Assembly: GCA_002494125.1 (NCBI GenBank)
Contig: DLBD01000003.1
Location: 1-6,757, forward strand
Direction of reading: 5' to 3'
DNA length: 6,757 nt
DNA from: Ruminococcaceae bacterium UBA7030
Lineage (GTDB): Bacteria > Bacillota > Clostridia > Oscillospirales > Acutalibacteraceae
The translations under genes were made by a program, and so were the position numbers. Of the stretch, positions 1 to 5,666 are shown in pieces; the stretch's first letter is position 1, and each line of letters starts with the position of its first letter. The notes under the pieces are model-generated. The model was given only the letters and a program-made list of their open reading frames with translations. It had not been told where the DNA came from and did not search any database.

Positions 1-578
1 TTGCCCCATTCCTGATAATAACCTCTTCCTCCGACACAAATAAGCATTTGTCCGCCTCCGCTTTTTGCGTGGTGAATATGCCAATTATTTCTGCAGCCCG
101 GTTCGAAGGTTACGTTAAAAATAGGTATCTGCTCGCTTGATACGGGAGCAAGATAGCTTTGACCAACAAAAAACTCACCATACGGGTTAGGCTCTCCGAT
201 AGGAAACATTATCTCATTTTGGAATTTGTCCTTATCGTTTAACGCCTCGTCTTCTTCATTCCACACCTCTTTTGCAAGGCGGAACACTGCCCAGCCCTTC
301 GGCCAGCCCGTATACATTGTGCAGTGTGTTATAACCGCAACAATTTCGTCTTTTGTAACTCCGTTATTTTTTGCGTTAATAAGATGATATTTAAGCGAGC
401 TGTCTGTTATTCCGCTTGCCATAAGCGAAACGACGGTAACAATACACTTTGTCTTTACGTCAATAGCTTCTTCGTTCCACACCTCACCGAAAAGAACATC
501 GTCGTTAAGATGCGCAAAGCTCGGAGCAAAATCGCCAAGCTGCTCTCTTCCGGCAGTCTGAACTATTTTTTTACTCAT
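1..578 (-). CDS. Carboxymuconolactone decarboxylase-like / cupin two-domain protein (C-terminus beyond left edge)
   Basis: The minus strand is open from an ATG at 576-578 to the window edge (192 codons), so the 3' end is missing. A ribosome binding site reading AAGGAGAT lies a few bases upstream. Residues about 20-110 match the all-helical carboxymuconolactone decarboxylase fold (COG0599 type): a KCIVTVVSLMASG helix, then H66 and an NNGVTKDEIVAVITH segment. Cys45 and His66 are visible, but there is no CxxC pair as in the peroxidase AhpD, so an AhpD-like redox role is not supported. Residues about 150-192 begin a cupin barrel: G161 followed by HIHH (167-170), with Gln177 where the classic cupin motif has a metal-binding Glu. 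Fusions of these two domains are common in anaerobes and are usually of unknown substrate. It is probably cytosolic; no signal peptide is seen. It has its own candidate promoter downstream of the neighbouring operon's terminator. Fold assignment is confident; function is not. Confidence 0.85.
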   Translation of the reverse strand, partial: MSKKIVQTAGREQLGDFAPSFAHLNDDVLFGEVWNEEAIDVKTKCIVTVVSLMASGITDSSLKYHLINAKNNGVTKDEIVAVITHCTMYTGWPKGWAVFRLAKEVWNEEDEALNDKDKFQNEIMFPIGEPNPYGEFFVGQSYLAPVSSEQIPIFNVTFEPGCRNNWHIHHAKSGGGQMLICVGGRGYYQEWG

Positions 579-608
579 AATTATATCTCCTTTATGCTAA
601 TAGCCATT

Positions 609-638
609 ATTATCTGTTTTTCTATTATCTTATCACAA
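609..638 (-). promoter_or_regulatory. Candidate promoter of the decarboxylase/cupin gene
   Basis: On the minus strand a TTGTGA (-35, 633-638) and a GATAAT (-10, 609-614) are separated by 18 bases, placing a start near 602, about 24 bases ahead of the ATG at 578. The -35 box overlaps the tail of the upstream operon's terminator. Both boxes are imperfect and the region is AT-rich, so this is a moderate call. Confidence 0.4.
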
Positions 639-676
639 AAGCAAAGGATAGGCAATATACCTACCCTTTTCTTTTA
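637..676 (-). terminator. Rho-independent terminator of the DUF2975-regulator operon
   Basis: Arms at 637-652 and 660-675 pair over 16 positions around a 7-base loop (653-659). On the minus strand there are 14 Watson-Crick pairs, one G-U pair and one mismatch, and the 3' arm ends in GCTTTTG, giving a short U-run. It begins 12 bases after the stop codon of the regulator at 688. The other strand also ends in a T-rich arm, but no plus-strand gene lies upstream to need it. Confidence 0.7.
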
Positions 677-687
677 AGTGTTTTTTA

Positions 688-906
688 TTATTCTTCGCTT
701 TCGGGTGAATACTCGATTATGTCGCCCGGTTGGCAGTTAAGCGCCTCGCAAAGTGCAATAAGCGTTGAAAATCTTATGGCGCTTACACGTCCGTTTTTGA
801 GTTTTGACAGATTGACATTTGCAACGCCTACCTTCTCCGAAAGCTCATTAAGGCTTATCTTTCTGTCAGCCATAACTCTGTCAAGCCGTAATATTATTTT
901 GCCCAT
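688..906 (-). CDS. Small Cro/CI (XRE) family regulator, YozG-like
   Basis: This 72-residue protein is almost entirely a five-helix XRE DNA-binding domain. Residues 18-40 form the helix-turn-helix (SLNELSEKVGVANVNLSKLKNG). Residues 41-66 carry the IRFSTL...LCEALNCQPGDIIEY signature seen in YozG-type regulators. The ATG at 904-906 is chosen because AAGGGG (913-918) sits 6 bases upstream. The frame stays open to an ATG at 957, but that would overlap the upstream gene by about 40 bases and has no comparable site. It begins 10 bases after the stop of the DUF2975 gene, so the two are cotranscribed. Pairing of this regulator type with a DUF2975 membrane protein is a known arrangement (YozG and YoaS in Bacillus subtilis). 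It probably binds the palindromes at 1649-1665 and 1705-1721 and controls its own operon; that is inference. Confidence 0.93.
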   Translation of the reverse strand: MGKIILRLDRVMADRKISLNELSEKVGVANVNLSKLKNGRVSAIRFSTLIALCEALNCQPGDIIEYSPESEE

Positions 907-916
907 ATTGCACCCC

Positions 917-1624
917 TTAAAGTGTTTCATCGGATTCCTTCTGCAGCTCGGCGCCATACTTGAATATCATAACAAGAATATACACAACCGCTACAAGAAG
1001 AACACTTCCTATATTAAGTGAAAACTCATAACCCGAACCGACGGTAAGCGACGACTTGAAACCGTCGAAAAGCATATATAAAATAACTGCAGGAATAAGA
1101 GAATAAGCAAAGTTTGTCATCTTTTTTATTATATCCTGTGAAAACGGAGTATCGCACGATTTAAGCGATTTCATCAGCGATTTAACCATATAAAGAGAAA
1201 CGGTCACAGCGCCGAAGAAAAGAAAAGCAAACAGTAAAGCAGCAATAATTTTTCCGACGCTGAAGGTTATATCCTGAGAGACAACATTAACGCTCAGCCC
1301 GTCATCAGTTTCAGTAACACTTATCTGACTTATGTCTGAATCGCTTACTTGTGCCTGCGCATCTTCTCCAACAAGATTACTTAAATCCTCCACTCCGCCA
1401 ATCTTTATGAAATGATTGAGTTTTCCAAGGAAATTACCCTGCGAGGTGATGTTAATATTATTATTCATTTTAACATTTATTTCATCCTTAGACACAGTCA
1501 TTGCGCCTGCTGCAGTAATTGCGGTAATCACCATTGCGGTTATTGTCAGCACAATCATAATAATTGAAACTATGTACCCGATTAAGCCGGCTGTGTTAAT
1601 ACTTTTAATTGCTGAATTTTTCAT
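917..1624 (-). CDS. DUF2975 family membrane protein
   Basis: This 235-residue protein has about four membrane segments: 12-42, 124-148, 168-188 and 204-223. An extracytoplasmic loop at about 43-122 is polar and rich in Asn, Asp and Ser. The second half matches DUF2975: a SLMKSLKSCDTPFSQD stretch between segments 2 and 3, and the hallmark C-terminus FKYGAELQKESDETL after the last segment. The loop after the first helix is long for the family and may be a ligand- or partner-facing insertion. The start at 1622-1624 has GGAGG (1630-1634) 5 bases upstream. It is first in an operon with the XRE regulator. The molecular function of DUF2975 is unknown; constant pairing with a small regulator suggests it senses something at the membrane or modulates that regulator, which is inference. 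Confidence 0.9.
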   Translation of the reverse strand: MKNSAIKSINTAGLIGYIVSIIMIVLTITAMVITAITAAGAMTVSKDEINVKMNNNINITSQGNFLGKLNHFIKIGGVEDLSNLVGEDAQAQVSDSDISQISVTETDDGLSVNVVSQDITFSVGKIIAALLFAFLFFGAVTVSLYMVKSLMKSLKSCDTPFSQDIIKKMTNFAYSLIPAVILYMLFDGFKSSLTVGSGYEFSLNIGSVLLVAVVYILVMIFKYGAELQKESDETL

Positions 1625-1648
1625 AATTGCCTCCGAAAAATTAAATTT

Positions 1649-1665
1649 TTAACGTTTATCGTTAA
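1649..1665. promoter_or_regulatory. Palindromic operator, promoter-proximal copy
   Basis: A perfect inverted repeat, TTAACG-TTTAT-CGTTAA, with 6-base arms and a 5-base spacer. It starts 5 bases downstream of the minus-strand -10 box and so covers the predicted transcription start near 1663. A bound protein here would block initiation. It lies in a 20-base segment (1646-1665) repeated with one change at 1702-1721. The likely ligand is the XRE regulator encoded in the same operon. Confidence 0.75.
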
Positions 1666-1669
1666 TTCT

Positions 1670-1697
1670 ATTATAGCATGCTTTTTATATTTGTCAA
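1670..1697 (-). promoter_or_regulatory. Consensus promoter of the DUF2975-regulator operon
   Basis: The minus strand carries a perfect TTGACA (1692-1697) and a perfect TATAAT (1670-1675) with a 16-base spacer. It lies 45 bases ahead of the DUF2975 start codon and is flanked on both sides by palindromic operators. Such a strong core promoter, held between two operators, fits a tightly repressed gene. Confidence 0.88.
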
Positions 1698-1704
1698 CAT
1701 ATTT

Positions 1705-1721
1705 TTAATGTTTATCGTTAA
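1705..1721. promoter_or_regulatory. Palindromic operator, promoter-distal copy
   Basis: TTAATG-TTTAT-CGTTAA, identical to the copy at 1649-1665 except for one base that breaks one arm pair. It ends 7 bases upstream of the -35 box. The centres of the two copies are 56 bp apart. The less perfect arm predicts weaker binding than at the proximal copy, if they share a protein. Confidence 0.7.
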
Positions 1722-1827
1722 ATTTTGTTTTGCTTCAAAAACATCTGATAAATGTAACTATAATGATTTTGACCTACGCAAAGCAACTTTAATTAAAAAA
1801 ATTATTTATTTTTTTATTATTATGTAG

Positions 1828-1833
1828 TATAAT
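1828..1833 (+). promoter_or_regulatory. Candidate -10 element for the partner-switching operon
   Basis: A TATAAT lies 29 bases before the STAS start codon, preceded by a long A/T tract (about 1784-1822). No good -35 hexamer is found at 16-18 bases; the best is a T-rich TTTATT (1805-1810). The A/T tract might act as an UP-like element or the promoter may use an activator or another sigma factor. The spacing fits; the assignment is moderate. Confidence 0.45.
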
Positions 1834-1862
1834 TAATATCATTCAATTAATGGAGAGAAAGT

Positions 1863-2159
1863 ATGAACATCAGAAAAGTATATGGCGAAAGCGAGCTGAC
1901 AGTTTATATTAACGGAAAGCTTGACGCTTCAACTGCCCCGCAGGTGAAGCAGGAAATCAAACCTGAGCTTAAGAATATCAATTCACTTATACTTGATATT
2001 GCTGATTTGGAATACATATCTTCCGCCGGGCTACGTGTAATTCTTTCGTTTCACAAAAAGCTTAAATCAAAAGGTACCGTTACCATAAGAAACGCAAACA
2101 AAAACATTATTGATATTTTTGATTTAACAGGCTTTAACAAAATTATTAATATCGAATGA
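1863..2159 (+). CDS. STAS-domain anti-sigma-factor antagonist (SpoIIAA/RsbV type)
   Basis: At 98 residues this is a single STAS domain of normal family length. The N-terminal strands (LTVYINGKLDAST, 12-24) are typical, and the phosphorylation loop YISSAGLRVIL (51-61) is intact. Ser54 aligns with the phosphorylated serine of SpoIIAA. In known partner switches the unphosphorylated protein binds an HATPase-type kinase, is phosphorylated by it, and is reset by a PP2C phosphatase. Both partner types are encoded downstream in the same operon. The start at 1863 has GGAGAG (1852-1857) 5 bases upstream. It is a cytosolic protein and first gene of the five-gene run. That its partner is the ATPase tail of the transporter at 3080-4822 is inference from operon membership. 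It could alternatively act on a kinase encoded elsewhere. Confidence 0.95.
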   Translation: MNIRKVYGESELTVYINGKLDASTAPQVKQEIKPELKNINSLILDIADLEYISSAGLRVILSFHKKLKSKGTVTIRNANKNIIDIFDLTGFNKIINIE

Positions 2160-2180
2160 TTTTAAGTTAAGTTACGCAGA

Positions 2181-2198
2181 GAGGGTGAAGCCATATTG
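2181..2198 (+). promoter_or_regulatory. Ribosome binding site selecting a TTG start
   Basis: GAGGGTGA (2181-2188) is followed 7 bases later by TTG (2196-2198) and 13 bases later by an in-frame ATG (2202-2204). The spacing favours the TTG; the two choices differ by two residues only. Confidence 0.6.
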
Positions 2199-3083
2199 AA
2201 TATGAATAAAACTGTGGCTGCGCCACTTGTGTTTGAAAAGCTTTCAATTTCACAAAAAGCGGAGGTTGAAAGAATCAGACTGTCCTTTGGCAACACGCTG
2301 TATCTTTACACCTTTGCATCTCTTTTTTCATGGAAAGAGGATGAGGGTTATGAAATATGTATAGCAGACAATGCCTTCATTGTAAAAAACAACGCCGAAG
2401 GTGATTGCTCATACCTCTTCCCCTGCGGGAGCGACGAAGGCAAAAAAGAACTTATTGACACACTTTTGTTATATGAAAAACCTGTATTTTATACATTGAC
2501 AGATAATGATAAGTTTTTTCTTGAAAACGAATATCCGAATCGCTTTCATTTTGAGAACTGCCGCAACGAATACTCTTATTTATACGACAAAAACGAACAG
2601 ATAGAGCTCAAAGGAAAAGCGTATAAAAGCCTCAGACATCAGATTAACATAGGCCGTGCCTCAGCAGAAAAATGGACCGTAGAGCCGATTAACGACGGCA
2701 ACATTAAAAGAGCGCTTGACATTAACGAGCAATGGACAAAAATAAAGGGTGTAAACGATATTGCGGACTTAGCGGCATCGCAGGAAGCCTTGAAGAATTT
2801 TTCAAAGCTTTCGATGTGGGGCTTAATATTTAACGCAGACGGCAAGGATGTCGCTTACATAGCCGGTACGTTTGTAACTCCCGAAATTTTTGACATAAGC
2901 TTTTGCAAAGTACTCAACAACAACTGTGACTGTTTTATTAAATGGGCTTTATACTGTGAGTTACCAAAAGAAACAAAAACGGTGGATTCCGAAGAGGATT
3001 TAGGTCTTGAAGGATTAAGAAAACATAAACTCTTGCGCCAGCCAAAAGAGCTTACGCGCATTTGGAAAGGCATTTTACTATGA
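2196..3083 (+). CDS. DUF2156 (phosphatidylglycerol lysyltransferase C-terminal-like) protein
   Basis: This 295-residue soluble protein matches DUF2156, the catalytic region of the MprF lysyltransferase, built from tandem GNAT-like folds. Two family signatures are clear: GKAYKSLRHQINIG (140-153) and EEDLGLEGLRKHKL at about 267-279, followed by RQPKEL. MprF adds an aminoacyl group from charged tRNA to a membrane lipid. This protein lacks MprF's membrane domain, so the acceptor may be a soluble compound or a lipid met at the membrane surface; stand-alone members are mostly uncharacterised. It follows the STAS gene by 36 bases and its stop overlaps the next start in an ATGA (3080-3083), so its translation is probably coupled to the transporter. 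A short-lived name such as lysyltransferase would overstate what the sequence shows. Family assignment is confident; substrate is unknown. Confidence 0.88.
   Translation: MNMNKTVAAPLVFEKLSISQKAEVERIRLSFGNTLYLYTFASLFSWKEDEGYEICIADNAFIVKNNAEGDCSYLFPCGSDEGKKELIDTLLLYEKPVFYTLTDNDKFFLENEYPNRFHFENCRNEYSYLYDKNEQIELKGKAYKSLRHQINIGRASAEKWTVEPINDGNIKRALDINEQWTKIKGVNDIADLAASQEALKNFSKLSMWGLIFNADGKDVAYIAGTFVTPEIFDISFCKVLNNNCDCFIKWALYCELPKETKTVDSEEDLGLEGLRKHKLLRQPKELTRIWKGILL
3064..3083 (+). promoter_or_regulatory. Ribosome binding site and ATGA stop-start overlap for the transporter gene
   Basis: GGAAAGG (3064-3070) lies 9 bases ahead of the ATG at 3080, which shares bases with the TGA stop (3081-3083) of the DUF2156 gene. 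The frame also contains a TTG at 3062, but that would sit inside this ribosome binding site, so the ATG is preferred. Confidence 0.7.
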
Positions 3084-4822
3084 GTGACATTTCAGCATCA
3101 AATATAAAAAGCAGAGCTTTTACCGACAAAATGTTTCGTCGGCTTTTTTGGCCTACCCTTATGTCAGCAATCGGTCTTGCTCTCGGTGATGTTGCGGACG
3201 CATTATTCGTTGGTATCCGCCTTGGAAAAGTCGGACTTGCAACAATGTCGCTTGTTGCACCGGTATATATGATTTATAACGTTCTTGACGTAGGAATTGC
3301 AGTAGGAACTTCAGTAAAATACACGCAGGAGCTTGGCAAGGGTAACGCAAAAAAAGGAATAGAAATCTTTTCGCAAATGCTTATTTTTGCCGTAGTGCTC
3401 AGCATAATAGTTGCTGCCGTGGGTATTGCGGGTATGCCGTATATTCTTCGTTTTCTCGGTGCGGGTACAAGACACAGTGAGCTTTGGAGTTATACAAAAG
3501 AGTACCTTGAGATAATGTTTCTCGGCGCTCCGCTAACATTTATATACTTCTTACTATATTACTGTGTAAGGTGTGACGATGCCGAAAAGCTTGCAAGCGC
3601 AGGCTTTACCATCGGATATTTAACCGATGTTGTAGCAAGCGCCGTTTTCATTATGGGCTTAAAGCTTGATGTACGCGGAGCAATATACGCAACCGTATTG
3701 GGTAAAGCTGTGGGCATATGCATTTTTTTAATTCACTTTACTCGAAAATGGGCAATACTGAGATTCAAACCTGTCAAGCCCGATTTCAAGATAATTTTCT
3801 CTGCACTTAAAACCGGAATGTCGTCATCAGTGGGATACATAGGCGAGTTTATTGCTCTTATTGTTGTAAATAACATACTGCTGAGAATCGGCGGTTCGAG
3901 TGCACTTGCACAGCTTAATGTTGTGCAGGATGTATCATATGTTTCACTTGCGATATATATGGCGCTGGGCGACACGGTTCAGCCGCTAAGCGCAACCTTC
4001 TTTGCAGAACACAACAACGGCGCTATCAAACGCACAATGTCACTCGGCATCAAAACCGGAATAATATGCGGCGCAGTTATCGCTGCTTTATTTGCAATAT
4101 TTGCACCGTCAATATGCAGTTTGTTCGGTTTGACCGGCAGCACGATTGACGCAGGCGCATTTGCCATAAGGCTTTTCTGCCTTTCCATAATTCCTGCCGG
4201 AATAAGCTTAACCTGGAGTTCCTGCTTCCAGGCAATTAAAAGAGAAAGAATTGTTTTTCTTATTAATCAGCTTCGAACGTTTATATGCTTCTTAATATTC
4301 GCATTAATTCTGTCGCAATTCAACATTAGATGGTTCTGGTTCACCTTCCTTGGAGCAGAACTTCTCACTCTTGCTATATGGGTGCCTATTGCACTTCTGA
4401 AAAAACAGAAGGTGTCCGACAAGGTGTTCACATATCTTCTTGACGTCAACTCGACAGACTTATCTGACCTGCTTGCAAAAACGGAAGCCTTTTGTGAAGA
4501 GAACGACGCAAGCCCAAAGCAGATATATTACACAACTATGTGCATTGAGGAAGTTTGTCAGGCTATTATTGAAAACGCATTTAACAGAAAAGGCGATGAA
4601 TATATTCAGCTTACCGTGTGTTTGGAAAACAGCGGTTCGGTTACGCTTCATATGCGTGACAATGCGGTAAACTTTAATCCTTTTGCAATGAAAACAGGTC
4701 AGAATTACGACGACCCCGACCATCTTGCATCGCTTGGTATTCAGATGGTAAAAAGCAAGTCAAAGCAATTCTTTTACCGCAGATATGCTAATTTCAACAC
4801 CCTTACCGTGGAGGTGGAATAG
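3080..4822 (+). CDS. MATE-family exporter fused to an RsbW/SpoIIAB-like HATPase domain
   Basis: This 580-residue protein has two parts. Residues about 20-442 form a 12-helix MATE transporter, with helix 1 beginning FWPTLMSAIG (23-32), the pseudo-repeat restarting near 240, and a family-typical ALGDTVQPLSATFFAEHNN stretch (295-313). Residues about 448-580 form a cytoplasmic GHKL ATPase domain of the anti-sigma-factor class: an N-box helix CIEEVCQAIIENAF (488-501), a G1-like RDNAVNFNP (526-534) and a G2-like LGIQMVK (552-558). MATE proteins export drugs or metabolites using Na+ or H+; usual length is about 450 residues, so the tail is an extra domain. Two residues are unusual: Gln494 stands where the Mg-binding Asn is expected, and Ala529 where DxG has Gly. 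The domain may therefore bind nucleotide and STAS protein more than it phosphorylates. The gene overlaps the DUF2156 stop by 4 bases and ends 3 bases before the GNAT gene. Exported substrate is unknown. Confidence 0.93.
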   Translation: MSDISASNIKSRAFTDKMFRRLFWPTLMSAIGLALGDVADALFVGIRLGKVGLATMSLVAPVYMIYNVLDVGIAVGTSVKYTQELGKGNAKKGIEIFSQMLIFAVVLSIIVAAVGIAGMPYILRFLGAGTRHSELWSYTKEYLEIMFLGAPLTFIYFLLYYCVRCDDAEKLASAGFTIGYLTDVVASAVFIMGLKLDVRGAIYATVLGKAVGICIFLIHFTRKWAILRFKPVKPDFKIIFSALKTGMSSSVGYIGEFIALIVVNNILLRIGGSSALAQLNVVQDVSYVSLAIYMALGDTVQPLSATFFAEHNNGAIKRTMSLGIKTGIICGAVIAALFAIFAPSICSLFGLTGSTIDAGAFAIRLFCLSIIPAGISLTWSSCFQAIKRERIVFLINQLRTFICFLIFALILSQFNIRWFWFTFLGAELLTLAIWVPIALLKKQKVSDKVFTYLLDVNSTDLSDLLAKTEAFCEENDASPKQIYYTTMCIEEVCQAIIENAFNRKGDEYIQLTVCLENSGSVTLHMRDNAVNFNPFAMKTGQNYDDPDHLASLGIQMVKSKSKQFFYRRYANFNTLTVEVE

Positions 4823-4825
4823 CAT

Positions 4826-5653
4826 ATGAGAACTGAAATACGCACGGCTTTGAAAAAGGACATTCCTATACTTTGCAGTATCTGGAAGACCTGCTTTGAT
4901 GACGATGAAGAATATATAAAGCTTTTCTACGAAAAAAACTTTGAAAGAATTGAAGTACTCGTGCTTTGCGAAAACGAAAATATTGTCAGTATGGTGCATC
5001 TTCTTAATGCGGCTTTTGTTGATTCAAAAGGCTGTCAAAATGCAAAATATGTTTATGCAGGCGCAACCTTTCCTGAGTATCGCAAAAACGGCTATTTTGG
5101 AATGCTTTTGAAACACGCAACAGACAATGCTAAAAAAAGCGGAGATATTCTTTTTCTTAAGCCTGCCACACCGATTCTTGCTAAATCTTTTGACAGATTT
5201 GATTTTAAGGTTGACTCATATTTTAATTTAGTGACGATATACCCGAAAGACAAACAGGAGTTTTCCTCCCGCATACTGTCAAGCGAAGAATATAATAACT
5301 TGCGAAACGCCGCCTTTTCCTATAGACCTTATGTTAAATGGGAGAATGAACATATCGAATGGTGCATTGAGGAAAACGAGTATTATTCGGGCAAAACGCT
5401 TGAAATTAATCTTGAAAATAACCGGCACTTTATTATGGCTTATCCTGACGGCGATACGCTTATTGTAAATGAAACTGATATGAATTTAAGTGAGCTTAAA
5501 AGGATAAGCGGCGCGCTTTGTGAAAAATTTTGCACAAAGCTTATAAAGGCTTATATGCCGGATTATTCCTGCGACGAGGGAGAAAGGATTATTTCCTCTT
5601 CGGTCTTTAACTCAACAAATAAAAACACTTATGCTAATTTAATTCTTATATAA
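4826..5653 (+). CDS. GNAT family N-acetyltransferase
   Basis: A 275-residue protein with a GNAT domain in its first half. The N-terminus IRTALKKDIPILCSIW (5-20) is the usual strand 1/helix 1. The acetyl-CoA pyrophosphate-binding motif is at about 76-97: YVYAGATFPEYRKNGYFGML, with R86-K-N-G89-Y-F-G92. The Arg and first Gly are kept, and a bulky residue at the sixth position recalls Eis-type enzymes. Residues about 140-275 are an extra C-terminal region that looks like a degenerate second GNAT half; it is shorter than in Eis. No signal peptide is seen. The start has an excellent GGAGGTGG (4810-4817), partly inside the 3' end of the transporter gene, and the gap to that gene is 3 bases, so the two are cotranslated. 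Its acceptor may be the compound handled by the exporter, which is inference. Confidence 0.88.
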   Translation: MRTEIRTALKKDIPILCSIWKTCFDDDEEYIKLFYEKNFERIEVLVLCENENIVSMVHLLNAAFVDSKGCQNAKYVYAGATFPEYRKNGYFGMLLKHATDNAKKSGDILFLKPATPILAKSFDRFDFKVDSYFNLVTIYPKDKQEFSSRILSSEEYNNLRNAAFSYRPYVKWENEHIEWCIEENEYYSGKTLEINLENNRHFIMAYPDGDTLIVNETDMNLSELKRISGALCEKFCTKLIKAYMPDYSCDEGERIISSSVFNSTNKNTYANLILI

Positions 5654-5666
5654 AGGAACGAATATT

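Noticed and set aside
324..677. Plus-strand open frame of 117 codons
   Set aside because: Lies mostly antisense to the decarboxylase/cupin gene, which has clear domains and a ribosome binding site; its translation is low-complexity with no recognisable domain.
906..957. Longer start for the XRE regulator at 957
   Set aside because: It would overlap the DUF2975 gene by about 40 bases and add residues not typical of the family; the ATG at 906 has a good ribosome binding site.
719..1021. Plus-strand open frame of 100 codons
   Set aside because: Antisense to the XRE regulator and the end of the DUF2975 gene, both strongly supported; no ribosome binding site or family match.
1742..1758. Possible third operator copy (GATAAATGTAA core)
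   Set aside because: Only one half-site resembles the palindrome; the other arm does not match, so it is likely chance in AT-rich DNA.
1759..1764. A second TATAAT on the plus strand upstream of the STAS gene
   Set aside because: The nearest -35-like TTGCTT (1730-1735) is 23 bases away, too far; start would leave a leader of about 90 bases without other support.
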